Of a stretch of DNA of 64,000 nucleotides, positions 23,717-31,561 are shown piece by piece. This stretch comes from a virus. The first letter of the stretch is position 1; each line of letters begins with the position of its first letter. A program made the translations under genes and the position numbers. The notes under the pieces were generated by a model. That model saw only the letters and a program-made list of their open reading frames with translations. It ran no database searches and was not told the DNA's origin. The stretch covers positions 28,604-92,603 of IMG/VR virus record IMGVR_UViG_3300033141_004852; one strand, written 5' to 3'.

Positions 23717-24105
23717 TATTACGGGATTGTACCACGCAAGAGGACCATGTAGCCCTGCCGGAGGCAGGTAGCCGCGATCTGCGGGAGATGCTGGAGAGCA
23801 AGGGGGACTATGTGCTACAGCGCCTGGCCGCGGCGTTGTCGCCCGTTGTAGCGGCAGAGGAGGCGGAGGCGCGGGCGCGCGCCGCGCGCACCCTCACTCC
23901 TGCCGAACAGGGGATACTACAACGGGCCATACGCGCCGAAGGTTGGACAGTAGAGGCGATCACGCATGAAGGGCGCGTGATGCTGAAGATCAAGAACCCT
24001 CCCGAATCCGCCACCTGGCGGGCCGATGCCTATAGGGTGGCCAGGGCATTCGGGCTTCGCGTCCTGGAGTTTCTCCCGGAAAGGAGCGCGATCCTGTCCC
24101 GTTGA
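23698..24105 (+). CDS. Hypothetical protein
   Basis: 135 residues from ATG 23698 (GCGGAGGG upstream), overlapping the previous gene by 19 bases. A helical Ala/Glu/Arg-rich centre, then an alpha/beta part (GWTVEAITHEGRVMLKIKNP...). Unknown. Confidence 0.65.
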   Translation: MHTIQVILRDCTTQEDHVALPEAGSRDLREMLESKGDYVLQRLAAALSPVVAAEEAEARARAARTLTPAEQGILQRAIRAEGWTVEAITHEGRVMLKIKNPPESATWRADAYRVARAFGLRVLEFLPERSAILSR

Positions 24106-24113
24106 TATGCCGG

Positions 24114-24176
24114 GCGCGCGGGTGTCCCCGCGCGCTCTTCCCTCTCTGCCTCCGGGAGGGGACAGAGAGGGAAGAG
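24114..24176 (+). terminator. Double hairpin after gene
   Basis: GCGCGCGGG/CCCGCGCGC (24114-24122, 24127-24135) followed by a perfect 14-base stem CTCTTCCCTCTCTG/CAGAGAGGGAAGAG (24135-24148, 24163-24176). No T-run, so termination is not certain; may protect mRNA ends. Confidence 0.55.
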
Positions 24177-24184
24177 GTAGCACC

Positions 24185-24212
24185 TTGACAACGGAATACG
24201 CGCCTCTACTCT
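24185..24212 (+). promoter_or_regulatory. Weak promoter candidate
   Basis: TTGACA, 16 bases, TACTCT. The -35 is perfect but the -10 is poor and the TGGTATA context of the other promoters is missing. It would transcribe the pseudoknot at 24228 as a leader. Confidence 0.3.
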
Positions 24213-24227
24213 ACCTCCGGGAGGGGA

Positions 24228-24311
24228 GGGACTAGGATCACCAATCCCCTCCTCTCCTGCTAGGGAATTAGCGATCCTAGTCCCCTAGCAGGAGGGCGCG
24301 ACGCGCCCTCC
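24228..24311 (+). ncRNA. Pseudoknot-type structured leader
   Basis: Two perfect interleaved inverted repeats: GGGACTAGGATC (24228-24239) with GATCCTAGTCCC (24273-24284), and TCCTGCTAGGG (24255-24265) with CCCTAGCAGGA (24283-24293), order A-B-A'-B'. A third perfect stem GGAGGGCGCG/CGCGCCCTCC (24291-24311) overlaps B'. It precedes the gene at 24340. The topology is either a pseudoknot or a switch between exclusive hairpins. Confidence 0.55.
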
Positions 24312-24339
24312 CGAATCTAATCTACGGAGGTAGAGGCAG

Positions 24340-24900
24340 ATGGTAGCAGGACAGCAACAGATAGTGGGTATGGACGTCCCGGCCCGGAACCTGCTGGACT
24401 TGGACGCGGACGCCGTGCGCGAGGAACTGAATCGCGCGCAGATGGTGCTGGAGGACGGAAACATTATCCAATCCGTGTACCTCGGCCAATGTTGGGTGTT
24501 GTGTCCCGACGAGGCCGAACTGCGCGAACTGTTCCCTGCCAACGCCGACGCGACACGCGGTGAACTCGAAGATTATTGGTGGCAGGAGGCGGAGGCGTGG
24601 ATCACGGAGAACATGCCAGGAGTGTTCCTGCAGCAGGAGGCGGGAGAAACATACCTCCAGCAGGTGGCCCAGGAACTCCACGAATGCTTGCAGGTAGACG
24701 AATGCCAAGGAACCCTCTCCTATGGCGGCCGCGTGGTATACCGTCTACCAGATGCCGCGCGGGAACACGTGGAGTGTGTGTTTGATGCCCTCCTGCGCGC
24801 CGCGACCAGGTGGTGTAGACGCAAAGGGTTTTGGCCATGGGTTGTGTCCGTAAATCCCTCCGGCGAAGTGTTCACGCACATCCCGCCCGTCAACGCGTAG
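24340..24900 (+). CDS. Hypothetical protein
   Basis: 186 residues, GGAGG upstream. Acidic, helical N-terminal two thirds (Trp/Glu-rich WWQEAEAWITENMP), then a small beta segment with GRVVYRLP and WPWVVSVNPSGEVF. Not recognised; expression probably governed by the structured leader. Confidence 0.7.
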   Translation: MVAGQQQIVGMDVPARNLLDLDADAVREELNRAQMVLEDGNIIQSVYLGQCWVLCPDEAELRELFPANADATRGELEDYWWQEAEAWITENMPGVFLQQEAGETYLQQVAQELHECLQVDECQGTLSYGGRVVYRLPDAAREHVECVFDALLRAATRWCRRKGFWPWVVSVNPSGEVFTHIPPVNA

Positions 24901-25208
24901 AGGATCGGGCCGGCAACCTTGCCGGCCCCTCCCGGAAGGTGATCGCCACCAATCACCTTCCGGGAGGGATAGAGTAGAGGTGTAGATTCACACATTCGCA
25001 GGTGATCCGCTGATCCTGCGAAGTGTCTAAATTGTCCTGCCCGCGCGCCTTGCCGCGAAGCAAGCAAGTGCTAGGTTGGTATGATCGCAGAAGCAGGCAA
25101 GCACCTGGCCCCCTGGACACCTGCGGCAGGAGGCCGGGGGAGGTCGCGGGCAGGGGAGGTAACAGGGAGGTAACAGCACCTCGCGTAACACAACAGGAGG
25201 CCAGGTAA
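24901..25208 (+). other. Structured intergenic stretch
   Basis: Two adjoining perfect hairpins (GGGCCGGCAA/TTGCCGGCCC at 24907-24928; a 16-base stem at 24928-24943/24952-24967) and a third, TTCGCAGG/CCTGCGAA (24995-25022). A frame at 25023-25208 has no usual start and reads low-complexity, so is not called. GGTTGGTATGAT near 25075 resembles an extended -10 but lacks a -35. Confidence 0.5.
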
Positions 25209-25421
25209 ATGGACTACGTAGATGGTGGTAACGGGAATATCATTGTAACGCACGCAGGGAAACCTGTAGCGGTGATCCTCTCCGAGGGTGAACACCTCTG
25301 TGAAAACTGCTACAGGCGGCCCGCGGAACATACCCTCTATATTCCCGATGAACCCGACGGCGAGAACAGGCCATTCTCCACAGGAAACACCAAAAGGGGG
25401 TGTAACACAATTCCCTGTTGA
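25209..25421 (+). CDS. Small protein with CxxC
   Basis: 70 residues, CAGGAGG upstream. NIIVTHAGKPVAVIL then CENCYRRPAEHTLYIPDEP. Its 3' end overlaps the next promoter (25418). Unknown. Confidence 0.6.
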   Translation: MDYVDGGNGNIIVTHAGKPVAVILSEGEHLCENCYRRPAEHTLYIPDEPDGENRPFSTGNTKRGCNTIPC

Positions 25422-25446
25422 CAATTCGGGGGAATTGTGGTATAGG
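25418..25446 (+). promoter_or_regulatory. Rightward promoter with perfect palindromic operator
   Basis: TTGACA, 17 bases, TATAGG, TGTGG before the -10. ACAATTC-GGGG-GAATTGT (25421-25438) is a perfect inverted repeat filling the spacer; a second pair CACAATTCCC (25406-25415)/GGGAATTGTG (25430-25439) flanks the -35. Strong sign of a dimeric repressor site. Confidence 0.85.
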
Positions 25447-25473
25447 TAGAATACCAACAGGAGGTAGGACACT

Positions 25474-25680
25474 ATGGCGAGGTTATACGCAAGGCTGAAT
25501 GCCGACGCAAGCAAGCACGAGGTAACCCGCCGCGGCCACCGCCGAATCACCGCCCGCCTAGAGACGTGGGGTGGGGCGGTGGAGGTAACGCTATGCGCAA
25601 ACGGTTCCTTCACTGTCACGAAGGGGCCGAAACATAACCCGCAGGAGGTGATCGCCGTCGGAAGCCTCCCCCTGGAGTAA
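25474..25680 (+). CDS. Small hypothetical protein
   Basis: 68 residues, AGGAGGTAGG upstream. Basic N-terminus, beta strands RRITARLETWGGAVEVTLC and SFTVTKGP. First gene behind the 25418 promoter. Confidence 0.65.
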   Translation: MARLYARLNADASKHEVTRRGHRRITARLETWGGAVEVTLCANGSFTVTKGPKHNPQEVIAVGSLPLE

Positions 25681-25696
25681 CACCCCCGGCCACCCT

Positions 25697-25738
25697 CCCC
25701 TCTCCCGGTCGCGCTGATCTACACGGCAGGGAGAGGGG
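25697..25738 (+). terminator. Hairpin after gene
   Basis: CCCCTCTCCC/GGGAGAGGGG, ten perfect pairs, 22-base loop; no T-run. Confidence 0.5.
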
Positions 25739-25769
25739 ATGGGAGAACACATAATAGGAGGCAGGACAG

Positions 25770-26303
25770 ATGCCGCCGTCACCGTATGAACCCGCCCCGG
25801 TAACTATCGGGGAGAAGTGGGCGCACGGACGCCCCTGCCCGGCAACAGATAGGTTTTCGCGGGCGCTCCTGTATCTGCGACAATTAGACAAAGATGCCGC
25901 GGACCGCGTAGAACACCACGCCGCGGCGTATGTAACAGTGCTCCACCAAAACCCCGACGACGTACAGGCCGATGAGAGAGTGTGGGAATACCTGCAAGAG
26001 GTATATACGCTGATAGAAGAGCACGCAGAGGCCTATACGTACTTCGGCGCGTGTCGCGAGGGAGGCCCCGGTGTCGGGTGTTGGCCGGATTGGGATAGAG
26101 TACAGGACGCCCTCGCGAATGGTGATCTGCTAACCGCAGATACGGTCCTTGCAGAGGATTCTCACACTATCAATAGCCCGCGTGATCTGCGCGAAGGCGC
26201 GCTGATATTCGCGGGCGACGCCGCGCAAAACACGGGAACCCTCTGGCAGGTGGTGGAGGTCGCGGGCGACCGCGTAACCCTGCGGAGGTGTTGGGAAGAG
26301 TAA
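25770..26303 (+). CDS. Hypothetical protein
   Basis: 177 residues, GGAGG upstream. Helical, acidic N-terminal 130 residues; C-terminal EGALIFAGDAAQNTGTLWQVVEVAGDRVTLRRCW looks like a small beta barrel. Unknown. Confidence 0.65.
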   Translation: MPPSPYEPAPVTIGEKWAHGRPCPATDRFSRALLYLRQLDKDAADRVEHHAAAYVTVLHQNPDDVQADERVWEYLQEVYTLIEEHAEAYTYFGACREGGPGVGCWPDWDRVQDALANGDLLTADTVLAEDSHTINSPRDLREGALIFAGDAAQNTGTLWQVVEVAGDRVTLRRCWEE

Positions 26304-26309
26304 CAGGAA

Positions 26310-26349
26310 CCTCCCTCCTGCGACTAGTGATCTGGCCGCAGGAGGGAGG
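26310..26349 (+). terminator. Perfect 13-base hairpin
   Basis: CCTCCCTCCTGCG (26310-26322) and CGCAGGAGGGAGG (26337-26349), loop of 14. No T-run. Confidence 0.55.
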
Positions 26350-26378
26350 GGACAAACACAGAAGGGAGGTAGGTAACA

Positions 26379-26722
26379 ATGGTAACAGCGTATGAAAAGG
26401 CCGTAGAACGGGGCGGTGAAGGTCTCGAAGGCTACACCCCGGTATCGGGGCGAACTGCCCGACGTGTTGCCGCAGGTGGGGCGTGGACGCTGAGGACGCC
26501 GCCGCGGTCGCCAGGTTCAGCGACCGTATCAGTGGGGGGGAGGTAGAAGAGGATGGTGGGTTTTCCTGGGCCGCCTGTGATCTGTGCGGAAGCACGTTGG
26601 GCGGGGATAGATTCGCGGCCCACGGATTCACCCCGGAAGGCAAACTGATCCACCTGGATATATGCATGGACTGTTTGCAGTACCTCGCCAACGGAACAAT
26701 CCCGGAAGAGTGGGAGGGATAA
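26379..26722 (+). pseudogene. Frameshifted zinc-ribbon gene, paralogue of 29526-30218
   Basis: ATG 26379 has a strong site (GGGAGGTAGG) but its frame closes at 26546. The -1 frame, with no start of its own near a ribosome site, continues NCPTCCRRWG...ACDLCGSTLGG...DICMDCLQYLANGT, which aligns with NCPTCLRLYG...PCDLCGAPPG...VICADCAAYFANGT of 29526-30218. The frames meet around GGTATCGGGGCGAAC (26441-26455). Either a one-base indel (or assembly error) or -1 slippage on GGGG. GTG 26483 could start a shortened 79-residue product. Confidence 0.6.
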
Positions 26723-26726
26723 CACT

Positions 26727-27056
26727 ATGGACAGGTTTGAGAAGTACGCCCCTTATCACCCTTGGGGGGACGTTGCGCGGTATGCCGCGCGGTTGTACCC
26801 CAATGCCCACGAGATGCAAGCGTGGACACAAGCCACCGCGGCCGCCTGCGGCCGCGCGTACTTGGAGAATCGTGCGCTCCTGCGGCTTTATGCGCGTGAT
26901 TTGGCGAAGAAGGCCGTCACCCTTCTCCGAGGCGAGGTGACTGTAACGGAGGTGATCCCCGACTACCTCCGGGACGCGCCGAATGCCCCGCGGACTATCC
27001 CGGAAGCACTGGCGATCCTCGCCCAAGAGTCTATTTGGGCAGCAGCAGGACTATAG
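26727..27056 (+). CDS. Hypothetical helical protein
   Basis: 109 residues, starting four bases after the previous stop. Helical throughout, with a Tyr/Arg/Ala-rich centre. Unknown. Confidence 0.65.
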   Translation: MDRFEKYAPYHPWGDVARYAARLYPNAHEMQAWTQATAAACGRAYLENRALLRLYARDLAKKAVTLLRGEVTVTEVIPDYLRDAPNAPRTIPEALAILAQESIWAAAGL

Positions 27057-27084
27057 ACAATCAAGAAGAAGGAGGTAGGACACT

Positions 27085-27483
27085 ATGCGCGTAACAATTG
27101 AGTGGGGCCACCCCGACGCGGGGCAGAACTACGTGGAGCGGATTCGCTTGTGTCCCGCGTATCGGGACTACGTGAAGGACCCGCGGGAGGTGGTGCTGGA
27201 GGCCGACGGCGGCGACCTCGGCATGATTCGCAACGGCGGGCGCGGGTGGGTTTGCGTCCTCTATCCCGACGGTAACTGCCCACACACAGAACCCCGTAAC
27301 GGAGAATGTGCGGCATGTAAACTGACCTGCGCAGTCCCCGTGTTCGCCCTGGACGGGACACCCGTAGACGGGGAGGCCGCGGAGGTATGTACCCCCCAGG
27401 AGGCCGCCGCACAAGCGGAGGCGGCAATCCGCGAGGTAGTAGACGAATGGATTATTGACCTCGTGGAGGCCGCAGAGGAATAA
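27085..27483 (+). CDS. Hypothetical protein with zinc-like cysteines
   Basis: 132 residues, GGAGGTAGG upstream. Beta-rich N-terminal half (VTIEWGHPDAGQNYVERIRLC), CPHTEPRNGECAACKLTC as a possible zinc site, then an acidic helical tail. Unknown. Confidence 0.65.
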   Translation: MRVTIEWGHPDAGQNYVERIRLCPAYRDYVKDPREVVLEADGGDLGMIRNGGRGWVCVLYPDGNCPHTEPRNGECAACKLTCAVPVFALDGTPVDGEAAEVCTPQEAAAQAEAAIREVVDEWIIDLVEAAEE

Positions 27484-27488
27484 CCCTG

Positions 27489-27517
27489 TTGACAATTCGG
27501 GAGAATCATGGTATATA
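27489..27517 (+). promoter_or_regulatory. Rightward promoter with partial palindrome
   Basis: TTGACA, 17 bases, TATATA, ATGG before the -10. ACAATTC-GGGA-GAATCAT keeps five of seven palindrome positions of the 25418 promoter. Confidence 0.85.
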
Positions 27518-27539
27518 CTACCGGGAGGTAGGAAAAACA

Positions 27540-27788
27540 ATGGCGAAACGCGTAACTGCCGGAAAGTGGTATCGCTACACCGCCGCGCACTTGATGGATC
27601 GGGTGATTCACCCGCCCGACAACCTGCAACCGGGCGACCTCGTGCAGGTCAAGAACCTGACCGGGTGTCCCCCCTGTAACACAATGGGCATGGCGCACGT
27701 GGTACACCCCGACGGCACCCTTGGAGGACTGGTATACACGGCAAGCCTAGAACCTGCCCGCGCCCCCCAGAAGGAGAATGCCGCATGA
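27540..27788 (+). CDS. Small hypothetical protein
   Basis: 82 residues from ATG 27540 (GGGAGGTAGG upstream). KRVTAGKWYRYTAAHL, then PGDLVQVKNLTGCPPCNTMGMAHVV, resembling a small SH3-like fold with one CxxC. Confidence 0.65.
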   Translation: MAKRVTAGKWYRYTAAHLMDRVIHPPDNLQPGDLVQVKNLTGCPPCNTMGMAHVVHPDGTLGGLVYTASLEPARAPQKENAA

Positions 27789-28054
27789 CTACTACCCACC
27801 AGGTAACAGGTTGGACTTCTGAGGAATGGCAACAAGCAAGCGTGATCGGTTACGGGGATTACCGCAACAGTATTCCCGGAATCACGTATGCCTTGACCGC
27901 GAATGGGGATGTACTGGTAGCCCGAAACGCAGGTGCTGATCTGCGCCTCCGCTACAACGTTCCCCCGGCTACCCCGGACTTCGGCCCCGCGGAGAGGGCG
28001 GCACTCGCTCGCCGTCGCCTGCGCGCCGACGGCTGGCCCCTGCGAGGGAGGTAA
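27785..28054 (+). CDS. Small hypothetical protein
   Basis: 89 residues, overlapping the previous gene by four bases (ATGA), GGAG upstream. Ends in an Arg/Ala-rich helix. Unknown. Confidence 0.6.
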   Translation: MTTTHQVTGWTSEEWQQASVIGYGDYRNSIPGITYALTANGDVLVARNAGADLRLRYNVPPATPDFGPAERAALARRRLRADGWPLRGR

Positions 28055-28056
28055 CA

Positions 28057-28251
28057 ATGAGAATGAGAACACCTCCCCACCAAGTGACAACGGAACCCGT
28101 GGACTGCACCTGCGCGAAGTGCGGTGGCCCCGCGGTTATCTACCCCGTCCCGCGACCGCGGGGAACCTGTATCTGCAAACGGTGTTCCCCACCGTGGGCC
28201 GCCGACTTCGTAAACTTTCTCCTGCAACAGGAGCAAGAAGGGGGCAAGTAA
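28057..28251 (+). CDS. Zinc-ribbon mini-protein
   Basis: 64 residues, GGGAGG upstream. CTCAKCGGP...CICKRCSPP is a four-cysteine zinc ribbon; helical C-terminus. Confidence 0.65.
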   Translation: MRMRTPPHQVTTEPVDCTCAKCGGPAVIYPVPRPRGTCICKRCSPPWAADFVNFLLQQEQEGGK

Positions 28252-28252
28252 C

Positions 28253-28675
28253 ATGCGAATGATCTTCGCCCTCCAATACGCCGAGGGCTACCCGACGGCA
28301 TACCACGTTCCCGCGGAACGGTGGCAGGAGGCGTCCCGCCATACTCGCTACCCCGACGCGCTGATAGCGCAGAGGAAGCACAACCTGCGAACCGGGGGTA
28401 AATGTGTCTACCGCGTAGTGCCCCTCCGGGATACCTTCGCGACGTTTACCTTCCTCTGCCAGGGGGCGCGGGCAACGGACTATCGCTGCCCACACAACGC
28501 TCACGAGCGTGTAACAGTCCCCTGGCCCGCGGGGACACCGTACCCCCTACGTCCAACCCTACCAAGGTGGGCCGCCAGCAACCTCTGCATGGCATGCGCC
28601 AACGCGGCAGAGGTCGCCGACACACACAAGAAAGGTGAGGAAGAACATGCTCTTGACCGCAGAACTTTGGTATGA
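28253..28675 (+). CDS. Hypothetical protein with cysteine pairs
   Basis: 140 residues. Alpha/beta N-terminus (MIFALQYAEGYPTAYHVPAERW), then CQGARATDYRCPHNAHERV and LCMACANAAEV, a possible split zinc site. Unknown. Confidence 0.6.
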   Translation: MRMIFALQYAEGYPTAYHVPAERWQEASRHTRYPDALIAQRKHNLRTGGKCVYRVVPLRDTFATFTFLCQGARATDYRCPHNAHERVTVPWPAGTPYPLRPTLPRWAASNLCMACANAAEVADTHKKGEEEHALDRRTLV

Positions 28676-28892
28676 ATCTCACCGCGGGAGTGGGCGCGTG
28701 ATCTGCCGATCTGCCGCAGAATTGAAGCGCGCCCTAGCACGAACCCGCCCGGACTATGCTAGCCTCACCGTCGCCCGGAGGGGTGCACCTGCCACCTCGT
28801 GGGATTCTGCCCACAATGCAAGGCAGAACTACACGCTGATCTGCGGGGGGGTGTATGATCTACCGCCCGCCAATTATGACGGGGATTTTTGA
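28647..28892 (+). CDS. Small hypothetical protein
   Basis: 81 residues from ATG 28647 (GGTGAGGAAG upstream), overlapping the previous gene by 29 bases. Alpha/beta; unknown. Confidence 0.6.
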   Translation: MLLTAELWYESHRGSGRVICRSAAELKRALARTRPDYASLTVARRGAPATSWDSAHNARQNYTLICGGVYDLPPANYDGDF

Positions 28893-28915
28893 TCTACTAC
28901 AGGAGGTAGGACCCT

Positions 28916-29206
28916 ATGCTAGAGGAAGAGTGCAAGATTCGCACCACGTTTGAACTGTGCCGCCGGGGTGTAACAGTCACAGATGCCCTGCGCTTGTTCC
29001 GCACGGCACGGAGGCTACGCCGCCTCTGCCTGCACTATGCCGAACGCCCACTCACGCCCGGCGAACTCAGAAGACTAGTGGAGGCGAAGGCCGTCCTAGA
29101 AGCAGCGGACGGCGTGAGCACGCAGCGCGACCCGCGCTACACCGTCGCCTATCTAACGGTGGAGGGCGCAACGGGAGAGGAAGTCAAACTCCCCCTAGAC
29201 TGCTGA
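28916..29206 (+). CDS. Small helical protein
   Basis: 96 residues, CAGGAGGTAGG upstream. Arg-rich helices (ALRLFRTARRLRRLCLHYA), then TVAYLTVEGATGEEVKLPL. Unknown. Confidence 0.65.
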   Translation: MLEEECKIRTTFELCRRGVTVTDALRLFRTARRLRRLCLHYAERPLTPGELRRLVEAKAVLEAADGVSTQRDPRYTVAYLTVEGATGEEVKLPLDC

Positions 29207-29224
29207 TCTGTGAGGAAGGCTACC

Positions 29225-29509
29225 ATGCCCACAGCGAATGATAGCGACGTAGCACTCACCCCGACGGTGCAAGTGGGGCCGGGGGGAATCACTTGGCGGG
29301 AGGCGTTAGCACAAGCACCGCCCGGAGGGCATTATCGGGCGATTCCCTATCCACAGGTTCCGGGCCTGCTTGTACAAGTAATCGTGGGGGCACGCGTGGT
29401 ATTCTCCGGGATGGTAGTATGCCGCCGCTCCCGATCTGATCTGGCGCGGTGGACGCGTGAGGTGAGGAAACTCCACGGATGGATTGTTCTGCCAAGTCAA
29501 ACACCGTAA
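29225..29509 (+). CDS. Small hypothetical protein
   Basis: 94 residues from ATG 29225 (GAGGAAGG upstream). Beta-rich LLVQVIVGARVVFSGMVV, basic helix after it. Unknown. Confidence 0.6.
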   Translation: MPTANDSDVALTPTVQVGPGGITWREALAQAPPGGHYRAIPYPQVPGLLVQVIVGARVVFSGMVVCRRSRSDLARWTREVRKLHGWIVLPSQTP

Positions 29510-29525
29510 CAGGAGGTAGGAGAGA

Positions 29526-30218
29526 ATGACACTAGGACTATACCAATACCTGCGCGACCTTGCCCCGAAAACCCGAACCTACGCGGGTAACGGGAACAAC
29601 AAGGTCGTACCGGGAGCGGCACCAAACTGTCCGACCTGCCTGCGCCTCTACGGACTGACCAGCCCACAAGCCTTCGCTGATCTGCTAGAGGTAGAGGGTG
29701 AGCCGGACCCCTTCACAGGTGGGGACCCCTGCGATCTCTGCGGGGCACCGCCGGGCCTGCGTGTAACAGCGCACGCTGAGGACCGCGAAACAGGAAGGCT
29801 AGTACACCTCGTGATCTGTGCCGACTGTGCCGCCTACTTCGCTAACGGCACCCCTCCGACCGACGTTGACCTCACGTTTGAGCGGTGTTGGACAGCGCCC
29901 ATAAACCCCGATGCCTGGGGCGTATGGTGGGAGGGCAAACGCTTTCCCGACGGGCGCGGAATCCTCTTCGTGGAGGTCGCCCGTAGTCCAGCACCACCCG
30001 ACCCGGCACTCGTGCAGGACGTGCTGAATAACGCGGGTGGCGATCCCGTGGAGAAAGTCCGGCATGGCGACGCCTGGATTCTGAAAACTTGGCATGACTC
30101 CCCGGAGCGAAAAGCGCTAATCGCTGCCCGCGTGATCCGACGCTGGCGACAAGGGTGGCGCCGCGGAGTGAATAGCATGTATAAGCACCACCCCGAATTA
30201 GCGACAATCACTACTTGA
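29526..30218 (+). CDS. Double zinc-site protein, intact paralogue of the 26379 gene
   Basis: 230 residues, CAGGAGGTAGG upstream. NCPTCLRLYG, PCDLCGAPPG and VICADCAAYFANG give three CxxC pairs; the C-terminal 110 residues (VEKVRHGDAWILKTWHDSPERKALIAARVIRRW) are helical and basic. Probably a nucleic-acid- or protein-binding early protein. Its final codons overlap the next promoter. Confidence 0.7.
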   Translation: MTLGLYQYLRDLAPKTRTYAGNGNNKVVPGAAPNCPTCLRLYGLTSPQAFADLLEVEGEPDPFTGGDPCDLCGAPPGLRVTAHAEDRETGRLVHLVICADCAAYFANGTPPTDVDLTFERCWTAPINPDAWGVWWEGKRFPDGRGILFVEVARSPAPPDPALVQDVLNNAGGDPVEKVRHGDAWILKTWHDSPERKALIAARVIRRWRQGWRRGVNSMYKHHPELATITT

Positions 30219-30243
30219 CAATTCGGGCGAAACATGGTATGCT
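30215..30243 (+). promoter_or_regulatory. Rightward promoter
   Basis: TTGACA, 17 bases, TATGCT, ATGG before the -10; spacer ATTCGGGCGAAAC keeps the TTC-N4-GAA core. Confidence 0.85.
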
Positions 30244-30265
30244 GAGTAACAGGAGGTAGGAAAAC

Positions 30266-30748
30266 ATGTACTTGATCTTACAAGAGGAAAACGTCGGCGG
30301 GTGCGTTGTCCGTTTCGGCACAGATTGTCACGGAATGTATGAACTCACTATGCACCTGTCCAACGAATCCCCGCCTAACGCACCTTCGTTAGCGAACTTG
30401 ATAGAGAGGTGGGGCCTGTGTCCCCTCACTTCTGACACCCCCGAAGAAAACGCGACACGAATCCCCGTAGCCCCACGAGTCAGCGCGCAGGAGGTACTGT
30501 CCCGAATCCCGGAGGCACAAACACTCGCGGACCGGATGCCGGGGGGTAGTAGTATTATACTGTTGCTCGGCAAACAGCGATATGACGTAGTCCCCACCGT
30601 CCAATTCGCTCTCCCAAACTGGGCCGACCGCTATGCCGCGGTGGAGGTAGCATTCTGTGATGACTCCACCCGCGAATACGACCCCGAACTACGTCTAGGG
30701 CTACTCCAAACGCGCTGCGCAGAGTGCGGCCTAGTCCTTGACGACTGA
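30266..30748 (+). CDS. Hypothetical protein
   Basis: 160 residues, AGGAGGTAGG upstream. Beta-rich N-terminus, acidic; ends with a single CAECGLVLDD knuckle. Unknown. Confidence 0.65.
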   Translation: MYLILQEENVGGCVVRFGTDCHGMYELTMHLSNESPPNAPSLANLIERWGLCPLTSDTPEENATRIPVAPRVSAQEVLSRIPEAQTLADRMPGGSSIILLLGKQRYDVVPTVQFALPNWADRYAAVEVAFCDDSTREYDPELRLGLLQTRCAECGLVLDD

Positions 30749-30782
30749 TCCAAAACACCATTAGGAGGCAGGAGGCGTAACA

Positions 30783-31412
30783 ATGCAAGAAGTGTCAGAG
30801 GTATTGGAGTTTGCGGACGGTGCAACGCTAAGAATCATGCCGGACCCCAACCCTCCGAATCCCCGCGAATCGGATAACTTGGGGAAGATGATATGCTGGC
30901 ATTCACGGTACAACCTCGGCGACCGCCACGACTTCGCGACCCCGCAGGACTTTCACGAGTGGGAGGCAAGCCCGGCCGGAGAGGGTGCGGAGGTTCTACC
31001 CCTCTACCTGCTAGACCACAGCGGTATCACCATGAGCACCAAACCCTTCTCCTGCCGGTGGGATAGCGGCTGCGTCGGATTCATCTCCGTAACAAAGACC
31101 CGGATTCTCCAAGAGTACGGAGAAGATACCAAAGAGGTACGCGCTCGCGTCCGCGAGGTACTACGGAACGAGGTGGCCACTTATGACAAGTGGCTCCGGG
31201 GGGACACTTGGGGGTACGCCCTATTCGGGCCTCCGGTCACCTGCGACAAGTGCGGACACACGGAGACCCCGCTCCTGGACTCTTGCTATGGGTTCTTCGG
31301 ATCGGACCACGAAGCGTCCGGCATGTTCGACAACCTCCCCGATCCCTACGGCAAGTGGGCAAAAGAAGGTAACTACACTGAGAAAGAGGACCGGACCCCA
31401 TGCAGAGTATAA
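30783..31412 (+). CDS. Hypothetical protein related to plasmid/phage antirestriction-region proteins
   Basis: 209 residues, GGAGGCAGGAGG upstream. ATLRIMPDPNPPNPRESDNLGKMICWHSRYNLGD...F, PLYLLDHSGITMST, WDSGCVGFISVTKT and CYGFFGSDHE are the conserved blocks of a protein family often found on plasmids and phages with 'DPNPxNPRE' at the N-terminus. Function not established to my knowledge; early expression suggests host takeover. Confidence 0.7.
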   Translation: MQEVSEVLEFADGATLRIMPDPNPPNPRESDNLGKMICWHSRYNLGDRHDFATPQDFHEWEASPAGEGAEVLPLYLLDHSGITMSTKPFSCRWDSGCVGFISVTKTRILQEYGEDTKEVRARVREVLRNEVATYDKWLRGDTWGYALFGPPVTCDKCGHTETPLLDSCYGFFGSDHEASGMFDNLPDPYGKWAKEGNYTEKEDRTPCRV

Positions 31413-31561
31413 CCGCCATGATCTGCCGATTCGTGGACGTTGTCACAGACTGCATGGACGCGGCGACGCCCTACGTACCCTACGCTGGAGCGGCGATCCT
31501 CACGTACATAGCCTGGCGTATGTACGTTGGGATAGAGCACACTCTCGGACCCATACCCTAG
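31400..31561 (+). CDS. Small membrane-anchored protein
   Basis: 53 residues, ATG overlapping the previous gene by 13 bases. A Cys-containing amphipathic N-terminus, then YVPYAGAAILTYIAWRMYVGI as one membrane span. Low ribosome-site strength. Confidence 0.5.
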   Translation: MQSITAMICRFVDVVTDCMDAATPYVPYAGAAILTYIAWRMYVGIEHTLGPIP

